Shown: positions 24,578 to 32,186 of the stretch, in pieces
Layout of the letters: every line of letters begins with the position of its first letter
How positions within the stretch are numbered: the first letter of the stretch is position 1
From: Ilumatobacteraceae bacterium
Lineage (GTDB): Bacteria; Actinomycetota; Acidimicrobiia; Acidimicrobiales; Iamiaceae
Direction of reading: 5' to 3'
DNA: 40,076 nt
NCBI GenBank assembly: GCA_025463265.1
Contig: JAOBWH010000053.1
Coordinates: 1 to 40,076 of the forward strand
Program-made: the position numbers and the translations under genes
The notes under the pieces: generated by a model
Databases searched by the model: none
Seen by the model: the letters and a program-made list of their open reading frames with translations, nothing else
Told to the model about the DNA's origin: nothing

Positions 24578-25327
24578 TCAGAGGCGGCCGGCTTCGATGA
24601 CGCGCTTGAGGAACTGGCGGGTGCGCTCCTGGGTGGGGTCCTTCAGGAGCTGGCTGGGCGGGCCGGACTCCAGGACCCGACCCTCGTGGAGGAAGTCGAT
24701 CCGGTGGGCGACCTCTCGGGCGAAGCCCATCTCGTGGGTGGCCATCACGATCGTCATGCCCTCGGCTGCCAGGGAGCGGATCGCGGAGAGCACCTCGCCC
24801 ACCAGCTCCGGATCGAGCGCGGAGGTGACCTCGTCGAGCAGCAGGATCTCGGGGTCGGCCACGAGGGACCGGGCCAGCGCCACCCGCTGCTGCTGGCCGC
24901 CCGAGAGCTGCTCGGGGTACTTCTGGGCGTGCTCGGCGACGGCGAGCCGGTCGAGGAGCTCCATCGCCCGGGCCTCGGCCTCGGCCTTCGGGACCTTGGC
25001 CGCCTTGCGGGGACCGAGCGTGACGTTGTCGAGGACCCGCATGTGCGGGAACAGGTTGAACGACTGGAACACGATGCCGATCCGACGGCGGATCGAGTTG
25101 GCGTTGACGCCCGGAGCGGTGATGTCCTCGCCGTCGAGGAGGACCCTTCCGCCGTCGATCGGCTCGAGCAGGTCGATGCAGCGCAGCAGCGTGGACTTCC
25201 CGGACCCGCTGGGGCCGATGAGGCACACGACCTGGTGCTCGTCCACCGAGAGATCGATGCCGTCGAGCACCACCCGGTCCCCGTAGCGCTTGACCAGCCC
25301 CTCGACCCGGAGCTTCCCGGCGCTCAC
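24578..25327 (-). CDS. Polar amino-acid ABC importer, ATP-binding protein (GlnQ/HisP type)
   Basis: This 249-residue ATPase of the polar amino-acid uptake class has Walker A GPSGSGKST (38-46), Q-loop VFQSFNLFPHM (~87-96), signature LSGGQQQRVALARSL (141-155) and Walker B ILLLDEVTSALD (161-172), with switch histidine in ATHEMGFARE. FNLFPHMRVLDNVT is typical of GlnQ/HisP-type subunits. The start is GTG 25327, overlapping the permease TGA as GTGA, so it is translationally coupled. It is the last gene of a three-gene operon read leftward. Confidence 0.93.
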   Translation of the reverse strand: MSAGKLRVEGLVKRYGDRVVLDGIDLSVDEHQVVCLIGPSGSGKSTLLRCIDLLEPIDGGRVLLDGEDITAPGVNANSIRRRIGIVFQSFNLFPHMRVLDNVTLGPRKAAKVPKAEAEARAMELLDRLAVAEHAQKYPEQLSGGQQQRVALARSLVADPEILLLDEVTSALDPELVGEVLSAIRSLAAEGMTIVMATHEMGFAREVAHRIDFLHEGRVLESGPPSQLLKDPTQERTRQFLKRVIEAGRL

Positions 25328-26208
25328 ACCGCGACCTGGCTGCGCCGGGCGCGGTCGCGCGTGGTGAGGTGGTCGACCACCCGCACCAGCGGGATCGAGA
25401 CGGCGAGGAAGAGCACGGCGGCGGCGACGTAGGACGTGTAGTTGAAGGTGCGCGACGTGTAGATCTGTGCCTCGCGCACCGCCTCGCGCACGCCGAGCAC
25501 GCTGATCAGCGCCACGTCCTTCTGCAGGCTCACCACGGTGTTCATGAGGGCGGGGATCACGTTGCGGATCGCCTGCGGGAGGATGGCGTGGCGCAGCGCC
25601 TGGCCCTGGGTGAGGCCGATGGCACGCGCCGAGGCGCGCTGGCTCTCGGGCACGGCGTCGATGCCCGCCCGGAGGATCTCCGCGGTGTAGGCCGCATACG
25701 ACAGCGCCAGCGCGGCGACCCCCCAGAAGAACGCACCGGAGGGCACCCCGCTCAGCTGGAGCGCCGGCACGCCGAAGCCGAGCAGGAGGATGAGCAGGAT
25801 CATCGGGATGCCGCGCATCACGTCGATGAAGCAGATGGCGAGCGCCTTCAGCGGGAAGAACGCAGGACCCCGGAAGCTCCGGGCGACCGCGAGCACGAGG
25901 GCCAGGACCGGGATGACCACGATCGAGATGGCGAAGATCTTCATGTCGGTCCAGAACCCGTGGAGCACGTCGGGCCACGATTCCCGGAACGCATCGGGAT
26001 CGAAGAACTGGTGGCGGACCTCCGGCCAGTTCGGGCTGCGCGTGATGAGCACGGCGGCCACCACGAGGAACACGACGGTGCTGGCCGTGGCCACGAGCGC
26101 CGCACGGGCGCCCTCCTCGCGCGACCGGCCGGACCCGAGCCGCGCCCCGAAGATCCCCGGACCGGGTCCGGGGACCAACGGGGGCACGACCGGGTCGGGA
26201 CCCGTCAC
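25324..26208 (-). CDS. Polar amino-acid ABC importer, permease (HisM/GlnP type)
   Basis: The protein is 294 residues from GTG 26208, chosen because AAGTGAG lies 6 bases upstream; GTG 26244 would overlap the binding-protein gene. After a Pro/Gly-rich cytoplasmic lead (~1-40), the first membrane segment (ATASTVVFLVVAAVLI) is followed by a large periplasm-side loop and the binding-protein-dependent transport domain. The EAA-type loop reads ASARAIGLTQGQALRHAILPQAIRNVIPAL. A single permease gene implies a homodimer. It sits between the solute-binding lipoprotein and ATPase, with 7 bp and a 4-bp overlap respectively. Confidence 0.9.
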   Translation of the reverse strand: MTGPDPVVPPLVPGPGPGIFGARLGSGRSREEGARAALVATASTVVFLVVAAVLITRSPNWPEVRHQFFDPDAFRESWPDVLHGFWTDMKIFAISIVVIPVLALVLAVARSFRGPAFFPLKALAICFIDVMRGIPMILLILLLGFGVPALQLSGVPSGAFFWGVAALALSYAAYTAEILRAGIDAVPESQRASARAIGLTQGQALRHAILPQAIRNVIPALMNTVVSLQKDVALISVLGVREAVREAQIYTSRTFNYTSYVAAAVLFLAVSIPLVRVVDHLTTRDRARRSQVAV

Positions 26209-26215
26209 GATGGGC

Positions 26216-27097
26216 TCACTTGGTGAGCGTCGGGATGTCGCCACCCTGGTTCAGGTACTGCTCCTCGAGGTCGGCGAGCGTGCCGTCGTCCTTCAGGGCG
26301 GCGAGGGCCTCGTTCACGCACGGGACCAGCGGGCTGCCGTCCTCGAACAGCAGGCCGAGCTCCTCGGCGTCACCCTGCTGGGGCAGGACGCCCACGATGG
26401 TCGAGTCGGTGATCTCGGCGGCGGTGATGTAGTAGGCGGTGGGCAGGTCGAAGACGATCCCGTCGACCTGGCCGGCGTCGAACGCGGCCTTGGCGGCGGC
26501 GTTGTCGTCGAACACCAGCGGCTCCTTCGACGGCTTGATGTACTCGTCGATGTAGTCGAGGCTCGTGGTGCCGATGGCTGCGCCGAGCTGCACGTCTCGG
26601 AGGTCCGTCAGCGATGTGGCGTCGGCGAGGTCGCTGTCGGGGCTGGCGATCACGGCCTGCTCGACGGTGTAGTAGCCGTCGGAGAAGTCGACGACCTCGT
26701 CGCGCTCCGGCGTGATCGAGTACTGCTGGACGTTGAGGTCGTAGTCCTTCTCCCCGGGGGCGACCGCTTCGTCGAAGCCGGTCCGGGTCCAGGTCACGTC
26801 GGCCTTGTCGATGCCGAGCTGGTCGGCGACGGCGTAGACCACGGCGCTCTCGAAGCCCTTGCCGTTCTCGGGCTCGTCGTCGACGACCCAGGGCTCGAAC
26901 GCCGGCTCGCCGGTGGCCACCTGGAGGCTGCCCGCCTCCTTCAGCGGCAGATCGGCGTTGTCGCAGGTGGCCTCGCCGCCCGCGGCCGTGGTGGTGGACT
27001 TCGACGCATCGTCGTCGCTGCCGCTGCTCCCGCAACCGGCGGTGATGACCGCCAGCGTGAGGACGGCCGCGAACAAGGCGGGGGTTCGGCGAGACAT
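26216..27097 (-). CDS. Amino-acid ABC importer, solute-binding lipoprotein
   Basis: This 293-residue SBP family 3 protein has a lipoprotein signal with lipobox ITAGC (Cys22), a Ser/Asp/Thr linker, then a two-lobed binding domain (LQVATGEPAFEPWV, FDEAVAPGEKDYDLNVQQYSITPER, DGYYTVEQAV, AAIGTTSLDYI). The conserved YSITPER is typical of cluster 3 amino-acid binders. The start is strong: GAGGAG six to eight bases before ATG 27097. It is first in the operon. Its upstream region carries a perfect palindrome, a candidate operator. Ligand specificity cannot be read from sequence. Confidence 0.92.
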   Translation of the reverse strand: MSRRTPALFAAVLTLAVITAGCGSSGSDDDASKSTTTAAGGEATCDNADLPLKEAGSLQVATGEPAFEPWVVDDEPENGKGFESAVVYAVADQLGIDKADVTWTRTGFDEAVAPGEKDYDLNVQQYSITPERDEVVDFSDGYYTVEQAVIASPDSDLADATSLTDLRDVQLGAAIGTTSLDYIDEYIKPSKEPLVFDDNAAAKAAFDAGQVDGIVFDLPTAYYITAAEITDSTIVGVLPQQGDAEELGLLFEDGSPLVPCVNEALAALKDDGTLADLEEQYLNQGGDIPTLTK

Positions 27098-27157
27098 GGG
27101 GGTTTCTCCTCAGTGCATCCAGGTCCCGGCTTCCGGTGCCGGGTCCGGACACGATAG

Positions 27158-27174
27158 CCGACCAACTTGGTCGG
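27158..27174. promoter_or_regulatory. Palindromic operator candidate for the amino-acid importer operon
   Basis: CCGACCAA and TTGGTCGG flank a central C, a perfect 17-bp inverted repeat about 61 bp upstream of the lipoprotein ATG. On the minus strand it is immediately followed by TATCGT (a -10-like hexamer), so a protein bound here would cover the spacer between -35 and -10, the position expected of a repressor. Confidence 0.55.
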
Positions 27175-27186
27175 GATTTCGACGAT

Positions 27187-27202
27187 GTGAGGCAGGTCTC
27201 AC
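27187..27202. promoter_or_regulatory. Small inverted repeat GTGAG-N6-CTCAC
   Basis: Perfect 5-bp arms lie 12 bp beyond the larger palindrome in the same 127-bp gap between oxyR and the importer operon. It could be an accessory site or a weak hairpin after oxyR. Confidence 0.25.
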
Positions 27203-27224
27203 CCCCGGCACGGCCGAGGGCCGG

Positions 27225-28133
27225 TCAGGCGCTGGCGACCACCTGGGAGGCGAGCTTGCCGATGAGATCGCCCATGCCGGGGAGCAGGTCCTGGTAGACG
27301 CTGGTGGAGCGCCACAGCATGGCGATCTCCCGTCGGGGCACGGGCTCGGTGAAGCGCAGCAGCTCGATGTCCGCGGACATCGGGACGGGCGGACGCACCG
27401 CGAGCGACGGGAGCAGGGTGATGCCGACGCCGGCCGCCACCATCTGGCGCAGCGTCTCCAGGCTGGTGGCCCGGAAGCCACGGCGCTCGGACGCGCCGGT
27501 GAGCCGGCAGACCGAGAGGGCCTGGTCGCGCAGGCAGTGCCCCTCCTCGAGCAGCAGCACCTGCTCCCCCGCCAGCACCGAGGGGTCGACCGGACCGCCA
27601 GCGGCGGCGAGCGGGTGGCCGGCGGGCACGGCGAGCACGAAGTCCTCGGTGAACAGCGGCTGCTGGTGGAGCGGCTCGCCCGTGACGGGCAGGGCGAGGA
27701 TGCCCACGTCGAGGCGCCCGGCGCGCAGCTGGTCGAGGACGACCTCGGTCTTCTCCTCGATCAGCAGGAGCTCGAGGTTCGGGTAGCGCTCGTGCAGCGC
27801 CGGGACGACGTGGGGCAGGAGGTACGGGGCCAGCGTGGGGAACAGGCCCATGCGGAGGGTGCCGCCCTCGGGATCGGTGGCCTGGCGGGCGAGGGCGCGG
27901 ATGGCGGCCGCCTCGTCGAGGATGACCCGGGAGCGCTCCACCACCCGCTCCCCCGCCGCCGTGAGCACCACGTGGCGCGACGAGCGCTCGATGAGCGCGA
28001 TGCCGAGCTCCTGCTCCAGCTTCTTCAGCTGCGTCGACAGCGTCGGCTGGCTGACGTTGCACGCTTCGGCGGCGCGGCCGAAGTGGCGGTGGTCGCCCAC
28101 GGCCACCAGGTACTCGAGATCACGCAGGTTCAC
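27225..28133 (-). CDS. oxyR: OxyR, LysR-type peroxide sensor
   Basis: This 302-residue LysR-family regulator has an N-terminal helix-turn-helix (LEYLVAVGDHRHFGRAAEACNVSQPTLSTQLKKLE, ~6-40). The effector domain contains LLEEGHCLRDQALSVC with Cys200 and Cys209, matching in sequence and spacing the redox pair Cys199/Cys208 of E. coli OxyR. This makes it a true OxyR rather than a generic LysR protein. It lies downstream of ahpC and ahpF on the same strand, after a hairpin, instead of divergent from ahpC as in many actinobacteria. By family knowledge, it activates ahpCF on oxidation by peroxide. Confidence 0.93.
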   Translation of the reverse strand: MNLRDLEYLVAVGDHRHFGRAAEACNVSQPTLSTQLKKLEQELGIALIERSSRHVVLTAAGERVVERSRVILDEAAAIRALARQATDPEGGTLRMGLFPTLAPYLLPHVVPALHERYPNLELLLIEEKTEVVLDQLRAGRLDVGILALPVTGEPLHQQPLFTEDFVLAVPAGHPLAAAGGPVDPSVLAGEQVLLLEEGHCLRDQALSVCRLTGASERRGFRATSLETLRQMVAAGVGITLLPSLAVRPPVPMSADIELLRFTEPVPRREIAMLWRSTSVYQDLLPGMGDLIGKLASQVVASA

Positions 28134-28180
28134 GTTCGGCCTCCGACCCGTTGCCGGGTCCCTGGAGTCTGTCCCGGTGG

Positions 28181-28217
28181 GGCCGCCGCCGCTCGGCCGG
28201 AGCCGAGGGCGGTGGCC
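28181..28217 (-). terminator. Hairpin between ahpF and oxyR
   Basis: GGCCGCCGCC-g-CTCGGC pairs with GCCGAG-GGCGGTGGCC around CGGA: a 16-bp stem with one bulge and one G-T pair, just after the ahpF stop. It probably terminates or attenuates ahpF transcription before oxyR. Confidence 0.65.
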
Positions 28218-28235
28218 GCCGGGCCGGGCGGGCGG

Positions 28236-29834
28236 TCAGACGACCGCCGGTTCCCGCTCGGCGTCGGGCTGGGCGGGTGCGGGGGTGCGGATGAGGTGGT
28301 CGAAGGCGCTGAGGGCGGCGGTGGCCCCGGCGCCCATGGCGATCACGATCTGCTTGTACGGGACGGTGGTGACGTCGCCCGCCGCGAACACGCCCGGGAT
28401 CGAGGTGGCGCCCCGGTCGTCGATGACGATCTCGCCCCGCGGCGAGAGCTCGATGGTTCCCTCGAGCCACTCGGTGTTGGGCAGCAGACCGATCTGGACG
28501 AACACGCCCTCCAGGTCCACGGTGTGCTTGTCGCCGCTGGTCCGGTCCTCGTAGATGAGCCCGGTGACCTGCTCGCCGTCGCCCACGACCTCGGTGGTGA
28601 GGGCGCTCACGACGGTGTCGACGTTGGGGAGGCTGCGGAGCTTGGCCTGCAGGACCTCGTCGGCTCGCAGCTGCGCGTCGAACTCGATGAGCGTGACGTG
28701 CTTGACCACGCCGGCGAGGTCGATGGCGGCCTCGGCGCCGGAGTTGCCGCCGCCGATGACGGCGACGCGCTTGTCCTTGAAGAGCGGGCCGTCGCAGTGC
28801 GGGCAGTAGGTCACGCCCTTGTTGCGGTACTCGTCCTCGCCGGGCACGTTCATGGAGCGCCACCGGGCGCCGGTGGAGAGCACGACGGTGCGCGAGGACA
28901 AGGTGGCGCCGTTGGCGAGCTCGACGGTCACGTAGCCGCCGGGCTCCTCGGCGGGGATGAGCTTGGTGGCCCGCTGGAGGTTCATCACGTCGACGTCGTA
29001 CTGGTGGACGTGCTGCTCGAGGGAGGCGGCCAGCCTCGGCCCCTCGGTGTAGGAGACCGAGACGAAGTTCTCGATCGCCATGGTGTCGAGGACCTGGCCG
29101 CCGAAGCGCTCGGCGGCGACCCCGGTGCGGATGCCCTTGCGGGCGGCGTAGATGGCCGAGGCGGCCCCAGCGGGACCACCGCCGACGACGAGCACCTCGT
29201 AGGGGGCCTTGTCGGCGAGCTCGGCGGCCACGCGCTCCTCGGCCCCGCTGTCGAGCTTGGCCACGATCTGCTCGAGGCTCATCCGGCCCTGCTCGAACGG
29301 CTCGCCGTTGCGGAACACCGACGGCACCGCCAGCACCTTGCGCTCGTCGACCTCGTCCTGGAAGAGGGCGCCGTCGATGGCGGTGTGGTGGATGTTCGGG
29401 TTCAAGATGCTCATCAGGTTGAGCGCCTGCACCACATCGGGGCAGTTCTGGCAGGTGAGCGAGAAGTAGGTCTCGAAGTGGTGCTCGCCCTCGAGGCCCA
29501 TGATCTGGTCGACCAGCTCGGGCGAGGCCGTGGAGGGGTGGCCGCCGACCTGGAGCAGGGCGAGGACCAGCGAGGTGAACTCGTGGCCCATCGGGATGCC
29601 GGCGAAGCGGACCTCGACGTCGGTGCCGGACCGCCGGATCAGGAACGACGGACGGCGGTCGTCGTCATCGGCGACGAGGACCTCGATCTTGGGCGACAGC
29701 CCGGCGATCTGGTCGAGCAGCTCGCGCAGCTCCGTGGACTTGGGGCTGTCGTCGAGGGAGGTGACCAGCTCGATGGGCTGGGTCAGCTTCTCGAGGTGGG
29801 TCTGCAGTTGGGCGGCGAGGGCGGCATCGAGCAT
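28236..29834 (-). CDS. ahpF: AhpF, alkyl hydroperoxide reductase flavoprotein subunit
   Basis: The protein is 532 residues, close to E. coli AhpF (521). The N-terminal double thioredoxin-like domain carries the CQNC disulfide (Cys128, Cys131). FAD-binding GGGPAG (218-223), the second disulfide CPHC (Cys344, Cys347) and NAD(P)H-binding GGGNSG (361-366) form the thioredoxin-reductase-like part. It transfers electrons from NADH to oxidised AhpC. It sits downstream of ahpC on the same strand; GGAG precedes ATG 29834 by 8 bases. A strong hairpin between the genes suggests AhpF is made at a lower level than AhpC. Confidence 0.95.
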   Translation of the reverse strand: MLDAALAAQLQTHLEKLTQPIELVTSLDDSPKSTELRELLDQIAGLSPKIEVLVADDDDRRPSFLIRRSGTDVEVRFAGIPMGHEFTSLVLALLQVGGHPSTASPELVDQIMGLEGEHHFETYFSLTCQNCPDVVQALNLMSILNPNIHHTAIDGALFQDEVDERKVLAVPSVFRNGEPFEQGRMSLEQIVAKLDSGAEERVAAELADKAPYEVLVVGGGPAGAASAIYAARKGIRTGVAAERFGGQVLDTMAIENFVSVSYTEGPRLAASLEQHVHQYDVDVMNLQRATKLIPAEEPGGYVTVELANGATLSSRTVVLSTGARWRSMNVPGEDEYRNKGVTYCPHCDGPLFKDKRVAVIGGGNSGAEAAIDLAGVVKHVTLIEFDAQLRADEVLQAKLRSLPNVDTVVSALTTEVVGDGEQVTGLIYEDRTSGDKHTVDLEGVFVQIGLLPNTEWLEGTIELSPRGEIVIDDRGATSIPGVFAAGDVTTVPYKQIVIAMGAGATAALSAFDHLIRTPAPAQPDAEREPAVV

Positions 29835-29902
29835 GGCAACAGCTCCAGGGGGCGAGGCGAGGATCAGGGGAGGGATCGGCGGACGGGACGAGCGCGTCGG
29901 GG

Positions 29903-29940
29903 ACGACCGAGGGCGGGCCGAAGCGGCCCGCCCTCGTCGT
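29903..29940 (-). terminator. Strong hairpin between ahpC and ahpF (attenuator candidate)
   Basis: GAGGGCGGGCCG (29909-29920) and CGGCCCGCCCTC (29924-29935) form a perfect 12-bp stem with a 3-base loop; a further ACGAC/GTCGT extends it to 17 bp with one bulged C. It starts 20 bp after the ahpC stop. Partial read-through to ahpF is the likely use. Confidence 0.75.
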
Positions 29941-29960
29941 TCACCCGGTGGCGGGTTGGA

Positions 29961-30524
29961 TCAGATCTTGCCGACGAGATCCAGGGAGGGGGTGAGGGTG
30001 TCGTCGCCCTCTTCCCACTTGGCGGGGCACACCTCGCCCGGGTGGGAGGCCACGTACTGGGCGGCCTTCACCTTGCGGAGGAGCTCCACGGCGTTGCGGC
30101 CGATGCCCTCAGCGGTGACCTCGAGGAACTGGATGACGCCCTCGGGGTCGATGAGGAAGGTGCCGCGGTCGGCCAGGCCCTGCCCCTCGCGGAGGATCTC
30201 GAAGTTGCGGGAGATCTCCAGGGTCGGGTCGCCGAGCATCGGGTACTCGATCTTGCCGATGGTGTCGGAGCTGCCGTGCCACGCCTTGTGGGTGAAGTGG
30301 GTGTCGGTGGACACGGAGTACACCTCGACGCCGAGGCGCTGGAACTCGGCGTAGTTGTCGGCCAGGTCGCCCAGCTCGGTGGGGCAGACGAAGGTGAAGT
30401 CGGCCGGGTAGAAGAAGACGACCGACCACTTGCCCTTCAGGTCGGCGTCGGAGACGTCGACGAACTCCCCCTTGTGGAACGCCGTGGTGGAGAAGGGCTT
30501 GATCTCGGTGTTGACGAGCGACAT
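29961..30524 (-). CDS. ahpC: AhpC, alkyl hydroperoxide reductase peroxiredoxin
   Basis: From ATG 30524 the product is 187 residues, the same length as E. coli AhpC. The peroxidatic Cys47 lies in [12 protein letters not shown] and the resolving Cys166 in GEVCPAKW. This is a typical 2-Cys AhpC of the AhpF-dependent type, not the mycobacterial AhpD-linked type. A frame extension to 30569 adds residues not found in the family; GAGAGG about 10 bases before ATG 30524 supports the shorter form. It reduces peroxides with electrons from AhpF. It is divergent from the PhoX-like gene, and the shared gap holds operator-like repeats. Confidence 0.95.
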   Translation of the reverse strand: MSLVNTEIKPFSTTAFHKGEFVDVSDADLKGKWSVVFFYPADFTFVCPTELGDLADNYAEFQRLGVEVYSVSTDTHFTHKAWHGSSDTIGKIEYPMLGDPTLEISRNFEILREGQGLADRGTFLIDPEGVIQFLEVTAEGIGRNAVELLRKVKAAQYVASHPGEVCPAKWEEGDDTLTPSLDLVGKI

Positions 30525-30561
30525 GTCGCAGGAACCTCTCGGGTCTTTGGGTGGTGGAACA

Positions 30562-30574
30562 ATAGGCATCCTAT
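30562..30574. promoter_or_regulatory. Candidate redox operator ATAGG-N3-CCTAT upstream of ahpC
   Basis: ATAGGCATCCTAT is a 13-bp inverted repeat 38 bp before the ahpC ATG, in the most AT-rich stretch of the window. OxyR sites are built from ATAG/CTAT half-sites but with a 7-base gap; here the gap between ATAG and CTAT is 5, so assignment to OxyR is tentative. Confidence 0.4.
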
Positions 30575-30604
30575 ATGAAACTCTACCCTAACCATCACTC
30601 TGGT

Positions 30605-30635
30605 CTATTGATTCTGCCAATGCCTCCGATAGGCA
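30605..30635. promoter_or_regulatory. Second candidate OxyR-type region in the ahpC/PhoX gap
   Basis: CTAT (30605-30608), ATTG-N7-CAAT (30607-30621, T-N11-A like) and a second ATAGGCA (30629-30635) lie together. ATAGGCA also occurs at 30562-30568, 67 bp away. LysR-type proteins often bind two such sites. The elements are seen; the assignment is inferred. Confidence 0.35.
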
Positions 30636-30704
30636 ACGTCGATCGAAACCGCTGGTCAGCGAGACCTCGGCGCCCGTTCGTCCGTCCGGGCTACCGTCTC
30701 GCTC

Positions 30705-32180
30705 ATCGACCGTCGACAGTTCCTCCAGCGGGCCATCGTGGCCGGATCCGGCGCTGCCCTGATCCCGTCCTCGATGGTGTCCGCCCAGTCCGCCACCCCT
30801 GGTCCCAGCCCCTACGGCGAGCTCGCCACCGAGCCCGACGAGAACGGCCTGCTGCTGCCCGCCGGGTTCACCTCGCGCGTCGTCGCCATCGGCGGTGAGG
30901 CCGTCGAGGGGACCGACCACGCCTGGCACGCCTTCCCCGACGGCGCCGCCACCTTCCCCGCCGACGACGGCGGCTGGATCTACGCCTGCAACAGCGAGGT
31001 CACGGCGGCCTTCGCCGCTGACCAGGGCGGCGTGAGCGCGATCCGCTTCGACCGGGACGGCAAGGTCACCGACGCCTACCGCATCCTCTCCGGGAGCACG
31101 TCGAACTGCGCCGGCGGACCCACGCCGTGGGGGACCTGGATGTCCTGCGAGGAGCCGGTCGACAAGCGGGGCCGGCTCTGGGAGTGCGACCCCACCGGCG
31201 AGAAGGAGGCCGTCGCCCACGAGGCGATGGGCCTGTGGAACCGCGAGGCGGCCGCCGTCGACCCCGAGGCCAAGGTGGTCTACATGACCGAGGACGACCC
31301 CGCCGGGCTCCTCTACCGCTACACGCCGACGGCCTACCCGGACCTCTCCGAGGGAGCGGTGCACGCTGCGGTGGTGGCCGGCGACGGCGCCGTCACCTGG
31401 GCGGAGGTCCCGGACCCCTCCGCCGCGTCCAAGCCCACCAAGGACCAGGTCGCCGGGGCCACCACCTTCAACGGAGGTGAGGGCATCTGGTTCGACCGGG
31501 GGTCGATCTACTTCACCAGCAAGGGCGACAACAAGGTCCACCACATCGACCTGACCGAGGAGCGCTACGACGTGATCTGGGACAGCGATCCCGCCTCCGA
31601 GGGCAAGGAGGGCGCCGTGCTGTCCGGCGTCGACAACATCACGGTCGACCACGCCACCGGCGACCTTTTCGTGGCGGAGGACGGCGGCAACCTCGAGGTG
31701 GTGATCATCAGCGCCGACGGCACCGTCGCCCCGTTCGCCCGGGTGGCCGAGGACCCCACCGGCTCGGAGATCACCGGCCCGTGCCTCTCCCCCGACCGCA
31801 GCCGCCTGTACTTCTCCAGCCAGCGCGGGCCGTCGCCGAAGATGCTCAAGGAGGTGATCCCCGGGTGCACCTTCGACTCGCGCAACGCCGGGATCACCTA
31901 CGAGGTCACCGGGCCGTTCCGGAAGGCCGCGGCCGAGCCCGAGGCCCCGACCACCACCCTCGCCAAGGCCAACCCGGCGTCGTCGGAGGGTGGATCCGGC
32001 GGTTCGAAACCGAAGGACGACGACGAGAGCACCAGCGCACCCGTGGTCGTCGGCGGCATCGCGCTGGTGGCTGCCGCCGGCATCGGGGCCACGGTGGCCC
32101 TGCGCCGACGTCGCAACGGCGAGCACGCCCCCGCTGCGCCGGTCGACGACGCTGCGGGCGACGACGCGCCGGAGTCGTAG
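30705..32180 (+). CDS. PhoX/DUF839-family exported protein with Tat signal and C-terminal anchor
   Basis: A Tat signal, IDRRQFLQRAIVAGSGAALIP, reads in frame from 30705, but no ATG, GTG or TTG lies between the in-frame stop at 30630 and GTG 30738. The usual choice would be GTG 30738, which cuts off the twin arginines. I place the start at ATC 30705 tentatively; a base error is the alternative. The mature protein is DUF839/PhoX-like: CAGGPTPWGTWMSCEE, HEAMGLWNREAAAVDP, GGEGIWFD, VDNITVDHATGDLFVAEDGG. PhoX enzymes are calcium/iron-dependent alkaline phosphatases; this short form may or may not be one. A Ser/Gly/Asp linker, one membrane helix (APVVVGGIALVAAAGIGATVAL) and RRRR form a surface anchor. 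It is divergent from ahpC. Confidence 0.8.
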   Translation: MDRRQFLQRAIVAGSGAALIPSSMVSAQSATPGPSPYGELATEPDENGLLLPAGFTSRVVAIGGEAVEGTDHAWHAFPDGAATFPADDGGWIYACNSEVTAAFAADQGGVSAIRFDRDGKVTDAYRILSGSTSNCAGGPTPWGTWMSCEEPVDKRGRLWECDPTGEKEAVAHEAMGLWNREAAAVDPEAKVVYMTEDDPAGLLYRYTPTAYPDLSEGAVHAAVVAGDGAVTWAEVPDPSAASKPTKDQVAGATTFNGGEGIWFDRGSIYFTSKGDNKVHHIDLTEERYDVIWDSDPASEGKEGAVLSGVDNITVDHATGDLFVAEDGGNLEVVIISADGTVAPFARVAEDPTGSEITGPCLSPDRSRLYFSSQRGPSPKMLKEVIPGCTFDSRNAGITYEVTGPFRKAAAEPEAPTTTLAKANPASSEGGSGGSKPKDDDESTSAPVVVGGIALVAAAGIGATVALRRRRNGEHAPAAPVDDAAGDDAPES

Positions 32181-32186
32181 CTACGA
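32175..32186. other. Palindrome joining two abutting convergent stop codons
   Basis: TCGTAGCTACGA contains the TAG of the PhoX-like gene (32178-32180) and the TAG of the kinase-like gene (32181-32183, read on the minus strand). The genes share no base and have no gap. Confidence 0.5.

Noticed and set aside
24578-25978. A 466-residue extension of the ABC ATPase
   Set aside because: The extra N-terminal part is Arg/Pro/His-rich shadow of the permease gene; the GTG at 25327 gives a normal GlnQ-type length.
26155-26204. Palindromes CCCCGGACC-G-GGTCCGGGG (26155-26173) and CGGGTC-GG-GACCCG (26191-26204)
   Set aside because: They lie within the Pro/Gly-rich first codons of the permease gene, where GC-rich codons give such palindromes easily; no independent support for an operator.
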